A DNA stretch of 64,000 bases, from positions 186,001 to 250,000 of the forward strand of contig JAPEUQ010000006.1 of NCBI GenBank assembly GCA_027946365.1, in the 5' to 3' direction. The notes under the pieces are model-generated. The model searched no databases. It was given only the letters and a program-made list of their open reading frames with translations, and was not told the origin of the DNA. Origin of the DNA: Kalmusia sp. IMI 367209 (Eukaryota > Ascomycota > Dothideomycetes > Pleosporales > Didymosphaeriaceae). The position numbers were made by a program, and so were the translations under genes. Shown here one piece after another: positions 54,812-64,000 of this stretch. Each line of letters starts with the position of its first letter. The first letter of the stretch is position 1.

Positions 54812-55260
54812 TCAAATTCGGAAGGAACTGGTAAACCTGATACCGTATTGGACGCAGTGGTCATACATATTACTCGTAGTGCTAATACTTGTAATTAAAT
54901 CAACTTGGACGGGCTTACCTTTGGATATACAATACTGGATGGCGCTCCCACTGTTGAACACAAATATTCTGAGCGCGTATTCAAGTAAACTAGCCTCGTC
55001 ATCAATCTGACGGCAAGCACGAGCGAACAAGACAAGAGGCATTATCTCCTCGCTAATTTGCTGGTGAGCTCAACCCTCTATGGAGGACTAGACTTGATAT
55101 GCAAAGATCCCAGGTGAACATGTCGGCGTCTTCGAACTTTATATCAATGTGGCCGTGAATAATTGCCTTCTGTAGAATTTTTTGTTACGTAGCTTGGGAG
55201 AAGACGAAGCGACGTAGCGTATCCTGAGTTCCTGGCTGCGCCGCAAGATCTGTCATAAAT
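54812..55260 (-). pseudogene. Decayed copy C of the 2EXR-like family
   Basis: Read on the minus strand, three pieces in different frames match the neighbouring genes in the right order. Near 55240 is SLRLLPSYVTKN (compare PLLRLPSEIRN). Near 55165 is KILQKAIIHGHIDIKF (compare NKIWEYALGGFQIDVR). From about 55042 downward is FARACRQIDDEASLLEYAL and what follows (compare EVCRQMYFETSPLIYTL). Frame changes at a run of six A's and near an in-frame TAG separate them. The alignment with copy B extends to GIRFTSSF versus GFRMTFRKEF. I read this as a pseudogene of the tandem family. The alternative, an unusual spliced gene, needs introns for which I see no sites. Confidence 0.5.
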
Positions 55261-57601
55261 GCCTACATTGTATAGTCCGCAGGCTTTTGTGTATCAACGA
55301 GCTCATTCATCATGAGCACGACCTTAGTATCTGTATGCGGTTTCGAAAGCGTATCGGAGGTTAACGTGCCGTCGCGTCTGTGTTTGACTTTTGCGCGCAA
55401 GTATCAGAGACAGTGTGACTTGTAGTGAAAGGGTGACGAGTTATCCTGGCACTTGGTACTTGTAGGTACTCAATGTTGGTGGCGAGGCGGGGACAAAAAA
55501 TCAAGACGGATGAAAGTGAGAGAAAGCAAAACCAACCGTGAAGTTGATAATCCGAGAAGGAGTGACTGAAATGTCCACGCGTCACCTCCGGTGCAGATGG
55601 AGGGCTCAGTGCTCGCGCCTGGCGTGAATGTAACTCATACCAAAACCTATGAAGTGGCGCCAAGCGCATCGCGAACAGGCTCATTCCTGCTACGTCGACA
55701 GTGCCGATTCTGATCTACTATTATTCTCATATAATCACTGTCGACATTCTTATATTGGCACTTGTGTTCAGTAACTTGATTCCACAAAGACTATTGCTTA
55801 TGCAGTCTATTTTTACACATAGGACAGCCTAGATCATGCTCGATACACAATCAACCCCATATCCCTTACAGAGCCAACAACATGCATCCTGTCAAGCTCA
55901 AGCTGTCGTTACAGCCCCAATATCTTTTTCGGAAGCCAGAATTCCTCCGACCAAATAGCTTTAGACTCCCTATAACACCCTACAAGGACTCCACCAGCAT
56001 ACCCTATTACAATATTCAACCCTCTTATATACGGATGCTATCTCGCGTTATCTCTATCTACTAAGGCTTCCTTGACAGGTATCTAATCATGGGCACAATC
56101 GTTATATTAGCATCATCTATGAGATGAAGAAGAAATTTTCTAGTATTAGCATGTCGATGCAAACATACACTTAACAGTAATATCATCATTTTATCATACG
56201 TGGATCCCCCCTCCATCGTCGATGCATCCATTCGAGTAACATACTAGTGTCAACTACGCCCAAAACATACCTGAGTAGGTTTCTATACTCCAGACAAGCA
56301 GACAAAAGTAGTAGATTCCTCCTTGCGCTAGGATACCAAGAAGACGGCGCATGTTGATTAAACAAAAGCGCGCTCGATCAAATGACATTATTCTCTTACA
56401 AAATAGGCGCAACGTTTAGGCCCAGGTATCGCTCTAGTCTTAAAACTTTCAATAAAACGAAGACATTGATAACATTAATGTCGGACATGCGCCGAAATGA
56501 AGAAACCATGGGCGAAGCATTGATCCAGGCATACGTAACTCTACAAGCACGACGTTCGCCACGGACAAGTCTTGAAAGCATCGTTGTGCCAGTGGAGCTG
56601 CTTGCAGTATTTGAAACGGGCTCTAAAATGTGTCCGAGGGCATCCGCATTGATAGCCAATTTCCCGTGCATTGAAACATGTTTCACGGCTATGGAAGTTA
56701 TGCCGAGATGCTATAAACAGCATCATGAAGCTATTTAGTGAGAGGTAGGACCTTTACGTTTCATTTTCTCTACGGTGGTTGATTCCGCCGGACTAACGGG
56801 TCAAATGCATGGCACATCGAATAAACAAGCTTCATGTGGCGACTTTCACTGGTAGCCATAACAACATATTCTTTTGACCCAATATTCAAGTGGCAATCGA
56901 TATTCAACCGTGTCGACCGTTGATGATCCAATGCTGACCAAAGCATCACTCCGGTCCCGTCACGTGCAATCCCTCAGCCCTGTGCCTGGCGGCTAAACGG
57001 CGAACTCTATTTTGACGACTGTCTCCCCGGTGGGCTCTTACCGCTCGAAGCAATTGCCCGCTGCATCCTGTCAATATCGGGTCCCGGTCGCATAAAATCC
57101 GTTGTATGCAGCAGGTTGTGAGGGTGTGAGGATCGACGCAGGGACAAGCGAACATGCACACGTTGTGCGGTTATATGACCGGAGCTTTAACCACAAAGGT
57201 CGGAGCATATGTTGGAGGTCGTAGCGCACCTGCCGAGGCCTTCGAAACCCATGCGATGGTTTATAGGAAGGTCCATGTTGGCTTCCCAACGTTGGGTATG
57301 GGAAGGCAAGTCGCGTGGGTGGGATTGATAAGAATCGGAAGACACCGCTTAGGCGGAAAAATAGTACCGAAAGGGTGCGCTTCAGGAAGGTAGATCTGTG
57401 CCGATCAATAAAAGCGAACGTGTAGTGTCGTCATCCCGTGCACTGCCAACGTGCCCTTGCATCTCCAAGTTCTCGGAGGTCCGTATACAACGGTGAAAAC
57501 GGTCGACCTGCCTAGCAAAACGCCACCCAATATTGACATGTTGATCTTGGTTTTAGCGCATAGCATGCGCGCTCTATAGTTCCGTAGAGTATTGGTACCC
57601 C
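55261..57601. other. Gene-free AT-rich interval (2.3 kb)
   Basis: No gene is supported on either strand. The ORF at 56382-56738 matches no family I know. The A/T content is highest at about 55700-56400. Some C-to-T/G-to-A bias (repeat-induced point mutation) is possible but cannot be judged without a repeat copy to compare. Confidence 0.45.
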
Positions 57602-58282
57602 TTACTCGCAAGTCGACAGCATTTTTCTTAGCACGCCCATAAGCGTCCCGTTCTCTAGAGCAGCTGCTACCCTCTCTTTGTCACCTAACTGCTTGTTGAC
57701 GGCCTCGTCCGTGCTATGCGTGCCTTTCTTGATGCGGACGTCTACCCGAAAGCGTGGCGGCAGGGCTTGCTCGAGTCGGACACGGACCCCTAGGCCGATG
57801 ACAGTTGCCAGTGAGCAGTGTGTGATGGTTGGTGTGATTTCCACCACGACAGTGCTGATAGACGAGTGAGGGGGAGCTCGGCGGTTGGATGTGAATGTCC
57901 GGGAGGTTTACTACAGCGAGGGAACCGAGGGAAAGGGGATGCTCTGGGTCAGAGATGGACGAAATGAGGTCTGCATTAAAGGCTTGTCAGCAAGATGAGC
58001 ACCGAGAAGAGTCACGAGGCGTGTAAAGCGGCTCTTGGTGGCGGGGTAAAACGTGCCGTACACCTCTTGCTCGTCGATGTCCTCGACTGTGTCATCGTCC
58101 GAGTCGCTCGAGGAGAGCGGCTGCTCAAACGGGTCGATTAGATAGCTATATTGCGGGACCAGGTTATCGAATAGCCCTGTGCCGCCGTCGTCTCGCCGCT
58201 TGACATTGGAGTCCCGGCGGCGGGAGGGCAGGTCCGACGGGTTCAGGATGGTGGGATTCGCGTTCTGCTTGTCGAGATCCAT
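57602..58282 (-). CDS. cia2: Cytosolic Fe-S cluster targeting factor Cia2 (MIP18 family), with one frame break
   Basis: Exons (reading order) 58282-58057 and 57970-57602; about 197 residues when the break is discounted. Cia2 (FAM96/MIP18) works with Cia1 and Mms19 to place Fe-S clusters in cytosolic and nuclear apoproteins. Marks: [13 protein letters not shown], an acidic [17 protein letters not shown] segment, [17 protein letters not shown] (read across the splice), [20 protein letters not shown] (with the reactive Cys), and [20 protein letters not shown]. The intron must start with GC (58056-58055), a GC-AG intron, to give EVYDLIS. In exon 2 the frame changes near 57861-57866, between SSPSL and STVVVEITP; one base too many or two too few explains it. 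Error or mutation cannot be separated by eye. Confidence 0.85.
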
Positions 58283-61266
58283 GGCGGTGGAGAAGGTCAG
58301 TCGGACGCCAGGCACAGAAGGAAGGGTCTCTGAGAGGTGTGGCGGAAAGGAATATTGGGTGTGCAGCCTCAACGTTGCATCGTGGCGTAGGGTAGAGCTG
58401 TGCGTCGTAGATTTTCCCCTCTACGCAGGCCGCCAAGCCAGCAGGCGACCCCACCAAAAGCTCATTACGCATTGCTGACTGAGCCGCTGGAACCAGAAAA
58501 AGGGCCGGCGGCGACACGACGGGCAATCCGTTACCACATAGCAAAGGTGTCGACAACGGTAATCGCCCGCTAGGCCACAACGGGCACGCTGGATGCATGC
58601 GGGTTTGCGGGGTTGAGCCTTCGGACAAAAGCTCGCTGACATGGGCCACCACGGCGGGTCATTGCTGAGCGACTTTCCACCACTCTGCCAGGTCGGCGAC
58701 TACCGGCCTCACCAATCGAGCTACTGGCGGAAAGATCCATGGTCTCTGGTGGACGTTCGAGCCAAGTTTGCTGTGCGGATGATAGCGGCTGACGCGGGAT
58801 CTGACGTGCGTTTGCAGCCTGCGATCCCACGACGTTTTGCCTGGGGCGCCGTCAGCGCACCTTGGTCGTTAGCTGCTGCAGCGTGTAACGGCAGGTCGAT
58901 GGCACACCCCCCAGCAGGACCGCGAGCCCACGAGCGTTGCCGAGCCGTCGAGCGCTTCAGGGGCTAGCTTGCCTGCGGCTGGGTCCACCCAATACGCTTT
59001 GGAAAGGCTGAGGAACAAGGCAGAGCTTCCACGACGTCGCCGTAGAACTTCCAGATACACGTCAATGGCTCAGGGCATATCAGCGTGGGACCACGGTGCT
59101 GATCAGCGCTCAGGCACCACGCGGCGTCACCGAAGCACCCTGGTCGAGGTTGATGGAACCGGGGACTTGGGCCTTTGGCCGGCGACGTGGTTGGTCAGAC
59201 GTCCAGTCTCCCGGCGCTGCGAGTTCTTCCTTCCGCAGAACATCCGATTAGGCTTCGCATGCATATACCACGCTACACGACGACGACACAATCATCTGGC
59301 CACCTACTCCTGCGACGTGGAGGGCTGCTACGGTACAGCGACGCTGACAACATCGATGCGGTTTTCAACGGCCCCGACGCCTCCAAGAATGCACGTAATC
59401 CATGCCAGCCTCTCGCCATGCACAAACGACCATGGAGACAATCTATCGACTGTGGTGTCCAATCCACCCTCTCCCGACTTGGCAGAATGACAATCTCCTT
59501 GTGTATGCCCTGGAATCGGCTGGCGTACGCTTCGTGGCACGGTCTCATGGACTAATCCCAGAGCCCTGGAGTCGCAAATGCTGTGCGTCCCAAGCAAATG
59601 AACCTCGTGTGTCGTTCATGCGTACTGTCTGTCGGTGGCGTTGGGCGCATCCGGCATATGTACACTCAGCCATATGGGTCTTTGCAGAATTATTGTTTTA
59701 ATGCGGGCCGCGAGCGATGGCGTTACTCTAGAGCGAGAGCCCTGCATCCAATTACCCCGATGTGTTGCGCCGAGGCATCTGACGCGGCAAGGATGCTGAT
59801 GCGCCGGCGTTATGTACTGTACAGGCGGATCGTCTCAAGGCCACACCTAGCGAGCAAAAGCTGCAAACGACCATTAACATTGGAAGTGATATCGAATCCG
59901 CGCCCACGGAGACGATGCCGGTGAAAGTGCCTGACCCCGCAATTTGCGGAGGAATAGCATTGTGCGGGCACGTCTGGCGCTTGAAGCAAGTTCGAGACAT
60001 GAGGCCACTGGGGCGCGAGGCTGGAAGCAGCTCTTGTCAACAGAGACATTGTTTCTCCCCTTTTCGGCAACGTTCGGGGCGATTCAGATCGATTATACCA
60101 GGGGCCGCATTAAAGAGTCGTCATGGTGGCTGGGGCTGGCAATCTCATGGCTGGCCCAGGTAAGCACCCACCAGGCCCTCTTGGAGAGCCGAATACAGAT
60201 GCATCAAGGGGCACACGCGGTCAACGCAGGGGAAAGTGCACGTAAACTGACGGGAGCAGTACATAATCAGGGGCGGTAGGGGCCTACCAGGGCCATCAGG
60301 GCCAGCTGTAGTAGCGGCAGTGGCAGACCAGCGCTTGACGTCGCGTGTATCAAAGGACTCCAGGGCTAGCGGGCGGGCGCGGTGGCTTTTGATTTGCTTT
60401 TGCCTGCAGCTGCACCGAACCACCCGCTACGAACGACTCGGTTTTTCTTTGACGTGCTGCGCACTGACGGCATTTCACCACGCTCCTATGCGCTGCTCTC
60501 GCTGCTCGTGCGACCGGACGCGGTGAGGGCTAGCGGACCATCGCCAGGCAGGCTGTCAGCGAGGTATTCGCCCCGAATCCATGTTTAATAGGCACCGGGT
60601 CGCCAACACGGCAGCAATACATGTAAGCTGCGAGGTAGCACTCGTGCACGCGCTCCATCGACACCACGACCTCGACAGCGACCCCTGCCCATCTGGCCTC
60701 GACACCCCCACAGTGTCCAACGGCAGTCCCCGCCCGCTGCAACTCTCTGCTTGCGCTGCCGGGTCCGACTCTGTGCGCCCAAGGCCTCGCGGCAGGATTT
60801 TGGTTTGGCACACGGCCCGCCCACCTCGCCCACCCCCTCCCCTCGACCCCTTCGCGCCGCAAAGCGAAGACCAAGAGAACAAGTGCCTCGCGCCACCATC
60901 TGCACGCGGGAGCCACACTGCGAGCCTGCGCTTTCGAAACCCCCGGCACGCCATACGTCGTCTCCACTAGCCTCTATGCGTCCTGATCTACCGTATAACC
61001 TAAACATCACCCGGCGTTGCGGAGATTTCTAGCCCGCAGAAGAACCGCACCTTATTACACACTCGCGTCCTCGCGCCGCGTTCCAGCAGCTTTTCTGGAC
61101 CCGATACTGACGTGCTGTCGGCCAGGGCGCCGTCGAACCCGCGCTTCTGATTGGCTGCGACCCAACCGGGCAGGCGCGACCAACGACCCCGCTGCCGTTT
61201 TGACACTCACGCCAGCACTGAGGCTTGCGGACGAGGCCGCCAGACACTGCTCTCGCAACTCCAAAC
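58283..61266. other. Gene-free interval (3.0 kb)
   Basis: No gene is supported. Many overlapping ORFs of 60-170 codons exist on both strands, as expected for GC-richer sequence, but none has family similarity or splice structure. The last 700 bp are C-rich on the plus strand and look like the promoter and leader of the Zn2Cys6 gene. The left end is the promoter side of CIA2. Confidence 0.5.
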
Positions 61267-64000
61267 ATGCCCGGCGAAACCAGCGGACGGCCCTTACTGC
61301 CCCAGACAGCCCAGATGCAGAGCTTCACCTTTGCGCCGCCGACCCTGGCGCCGCGCGAGAACCAGCGCAGTGAGTCTGCAGCGTGATGCGCCCGCCAGAG
61401 GACGGCCTGACTGACTGACCGATGCGCTGCAGACTATGTCTTCGTGGACGAGCATAACAGGCACAAGCGCCTGAAAGGTGCGGCGCCGCACCCTCGCGAG
61501 ACCCCGTGGCCACACGACCATCGTCGCTAACAGTCACAGTAATGAGAGCCTGCGAGGGCTGTCGCCGGCGCAAGATCAAGTGCGATGCAGCGACGACGAA
61601 TGCCTGGCCCTGCGCCGCATGCATCCGTCTGAAGCTCAACTGCGTGCCGCCAACCGTCAGCTATGACAAGGACTACAACGCAAACACCCAGACCTACGAA
61701 CTCGAAACCAAACGCCTGGACTATGCCACCGCGCCTGATCCGCAACACGACTTCCAGCGCCCGCCCGTGATGCCCGGGTCCCAGGGACTGTCCCAGCACA
61801 TGCCCACCTCCATGCCCACCTCCGTCACTGCCCCTTACGCAGAAGGGATGCGCATGTACCAAACTGCGCCCTATGGCGAACAGCCGACCCATGAACACAT
61901 CCAGTACGCGCCCATGCCGCAACCACAGGTCGTGCAGCAAAACATGAGCTACCCACCGCAAATGTACTCGGAAGCACCACCGCCCGCGACGGCAATGACC
62001 ATGACACCGCCCGAAACCGAAGGCCAATGGAAACAAGATTCGACGTCCAGCCTAGCCGATGCGCTCGGAGAGCTAAAGATCGATCACCAGGGAGTTGGTG
62101 AGAAAACCTCTAATGCACGTGCATTCCACTGCTAACAGACACAGCCCCTTGGATCACAAGTCAGAGGAAGAATCTCGCCGAGACGCCAGCATTGGAGGAG
62201 TTCGAAGTTCAGTTGCCGCCCCTGACAACTCTGGACAATACTGTGCGGATACCACCGGAAATGATGCCCTCCGAGGATCAAGCATTGCATTACTTTGACT
62301 ACTACTTTGACAACATTCACCCGTACTTTCCTGTCATAAACAAGACTTACTTCTACCAGCAGTGGCAAGGTGCGCGGGACTCGATGTCACCTCTTATGCT
62401 CGAAGCCATCTTTGCTTGTGCGTCGCTGATGCTGGGGGAAGACACCGAAGGCCACCGTTGGTTGGCCCTTGCAGCTAGTCAGTACACCCCTTCGAGAGCA
62501 CTAGAGCGAGTACTTACATTGAACAGAACACGAGGAAAGCTTCAAAGACGTACCAAGACTGAGCACCATGCAGGCCATGCTTCTTTTACTTAAAGCGCGA
62601 GAAGCTTCACCTAAAAGGGGTTACTTCTGGCGCTCGTGGATGACAGTCGTCAATCTCGTCGCCATGGGAAAGGGTCTGGAACTGGACGAGCATTATGAAA
62701 ATCACCAAATAGGAAAATCGTGCGGTTCTAGCATTCACGAGTGCATTACAAAAACACGAGTATGGCAAATGCTGTTCATCCTCGAAGTGATGGTCGGAGG
62801 TCCACAGGGTAAGTCCAACGTGCACGCTTGGGGCTACTACTAATTCACGGTAGGACGCACGAGTTTTCAAGTTGACCTCGATTCGATAGACTTCAATATG
62901 CCTCGACCGGTTACCGGACTAGATCTCTATGAACTCCAGATATCTCGCCAATTCACACAGTATGTGCGAGCACTGAAGAACGTACAGCAGACAACTGTCA
63001 TGCACGGCAAATTGAGGAAGAAGACACCTGATTGGGCTCTGGATCCTAGTTTCGTCAGTCATAATACGGATTTTCCAATGTGGCTGAGGGAACTACCTGA
63101 AGAGATGCAGATTTCTTACCCACCCGACGGCAGTGTTCCGTGGATACCTTCTCATTTCATTGCGAATATGCATTGTTACCACCTTCTAGGGGTAATTATG
63201 CACTTGCGACCCCAACTGCACGCCATCTCAGATCCATACGATGGTATCTGGAAGCAGCATATGTTGGCTTGTTATTCTGCAGCCAAAAACATGTGCAAGT
63301 TGCAGGAGGCGGTGTTAAAAACGTACGGGCTGCCTGGTCTGCTGTGCATGATACGTGGCATCAGTTTCACGGTCTATGCCGTCCTCACTTGCACTATGTT
63401 GCACCTTGTAAGTTCATTTGGCTAAACGTTTGTGATTTATCTGATTTTCGCAGGTTGCCATTACTTGTCCTGACCCAGACCTGAACAATGACGCACGAGA
63501 GTTCTTCGTACGCCACATGCGCATTCTGGAGGAATGCACACCTTCTTGGCCAATGCCGGAAATGCAACAGCAAGTGAATAATCTCCGGCAGGCATTCTCC
63601 GCAGATGTAACAAAGCCTTTTGAGCTGAAGCCAACCTTTCCGTTTGGAAGCCCCCAAGTGCATTCGCAATCGAGCCCTCCGAGCAACCCAGGCTCCTTCC
63701 GGTCTCGTCTTCCAAGCCAGCAGTCACCTCTGGATCAACCAGGTCAGGTCAACTACCATGCCCACCCCATCTCTCCACCAATTTCGGCGTCCGATCACGA
63801 CACCACGGCTGACTCTCCCGTAGCTCAGTCTCTGGTCATGATGGCGTCTGGTCAACGTGCCCCTCAGCCGTCCACGGGAATGCAAATTCAGGAGACCCCC
63901 CAATGGAATCCTCAACGTATCTTTGAGTAGGTCCCACATTTCCCTTTTCTTATCCTATGCTAATACGAATTCAGTCAATGGAATGTCGCTTTCGGTACGC
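61267..64000 (+). CDS. Zn2Cys6 fungal transcription factor (partial, runs off the right edge)
   Basis: Exons 61267-61369, 61433-61477, 61540-62097, 62145-62477, 62527-62808, 62854-63407, 63454-63926 and 63975 to beyond 64000; about 790 residues so far. A short lead (MPGETSGRPLLPQTAQMQSF, then NYVFVDEHNRHKRLK) precedes the binuclear zinc cluster CEGCRRRKIKC...WPCAAC...C (C-x2-C-x6-C-x9-C-x2-C-x6-C, first Cys at residue 54). A Gln/Pro/Met-rich region follows, then the fungal-specific regulatory domain (ALHYFDYYFDNIHPYFPVIN, SPLMLEAIFACASLML, WRSWMTVVNLVAMGKGLEL). The C terminus is Ser/Pro-rich. Every junction restores frame. The gene is conserved in filamentous fungi, but I cannot tie it to a named regulator; several family members control carbohydrate or lipid use. 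Confidence 0.9.

Noticed and set aside
56382..56738. Plus-strand ORF of 118 codons in the AT-rich tract
   Set aside because: No similarity to any known family and no conserved pattern; ORFs of this length are expected by chance in several kilobases.
60530..61010. Minus-strand ORFs of 130-145 codons before the Zn2Cys6 gene
   Set aside because: Several frames are open together because of the high GC content of the leader. They are antisense to the C-rich leader and have Arg/Gly-rich nonsense composition.

Overview
This window looks like a core chromosomal segment from a filamentous ascomycete (Pezizomycotina), most likely a dothideomycete. The evidence is the short introns (about 45-170 nt) with GT..AG ends, pyrimidine-rich leaders, and single-copy fungal housekeeping genes such as palC, calnexin, Vma21, a Reg1-type protein and an Atg14-type protein. 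The class-level placement is an inference from the protein sequences. No rRNA, tRNA, CRISPR array, recognisable transposon or secondary-metabolite core enzyme was found. I worked out the gene models by hand: I chose splice sites that keep frame and restore family-conserved sequence, then checked exon lengths.

Layout. 0-13 kb: Kv-beta-type aldo/keto reductase, a Pap1/Yap-like bZIP factor behind a 2 kb upstream region, an SH3BGR-like thioredoxin-fold protein, a Fun30/SMARCAD1 remodeler divergent from VMA21, and a DUF2406 protein. 14-23 kb: methylmalonate-semialdehyde dehydrogenase, calnexin and a Reg1-like phosphatase-1 regulator, all on the minus strand. 25-34 kb: an MFS drug:H+ antiporter-like transporter, a small unknown gene, complex I subunit NDUFB10, palC and an APC-family permease, all on the plus strand. 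34-50 kb: a cytochrome P450, a GNAT protein, ribosomal P0 divergent from TRM82, thioredoxin reductase, an unknown gene divergent from an ATG14-like gene, and cystathionine gamma-lyase. 50-57.6 kb: an AT-richer, gene-poor tract with two intact related genes and one decayed copy of the same family. 57.6-64 kb: the cytosolic Fe-S targeting factor CIA2 and a Zn2Cys6 transcription factor that runs off the right edge.

The genes are mostly independent housekeeping functions and do not form a pathway cluster. Functional pairings are limited to shared divergent promoters: FUN30/VMA21, RPP0/TRM82 and unknown/ATG14.

The most notable observations are: reading-frame breaks in three conserved genes (two in MMSDH, one in calnexin, one in CIA2), probably sequence errors but worth checking; an S/T-Q cluster at the N terminus of Fun30; a 7-nt microexon and an open presequence-like leader in thioredoxin reductase; a GC-AG intron in CIA2; and a small tandem family with a pseudogene in the AT-rich tract. 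I did not find a convincing new multi-gene system.
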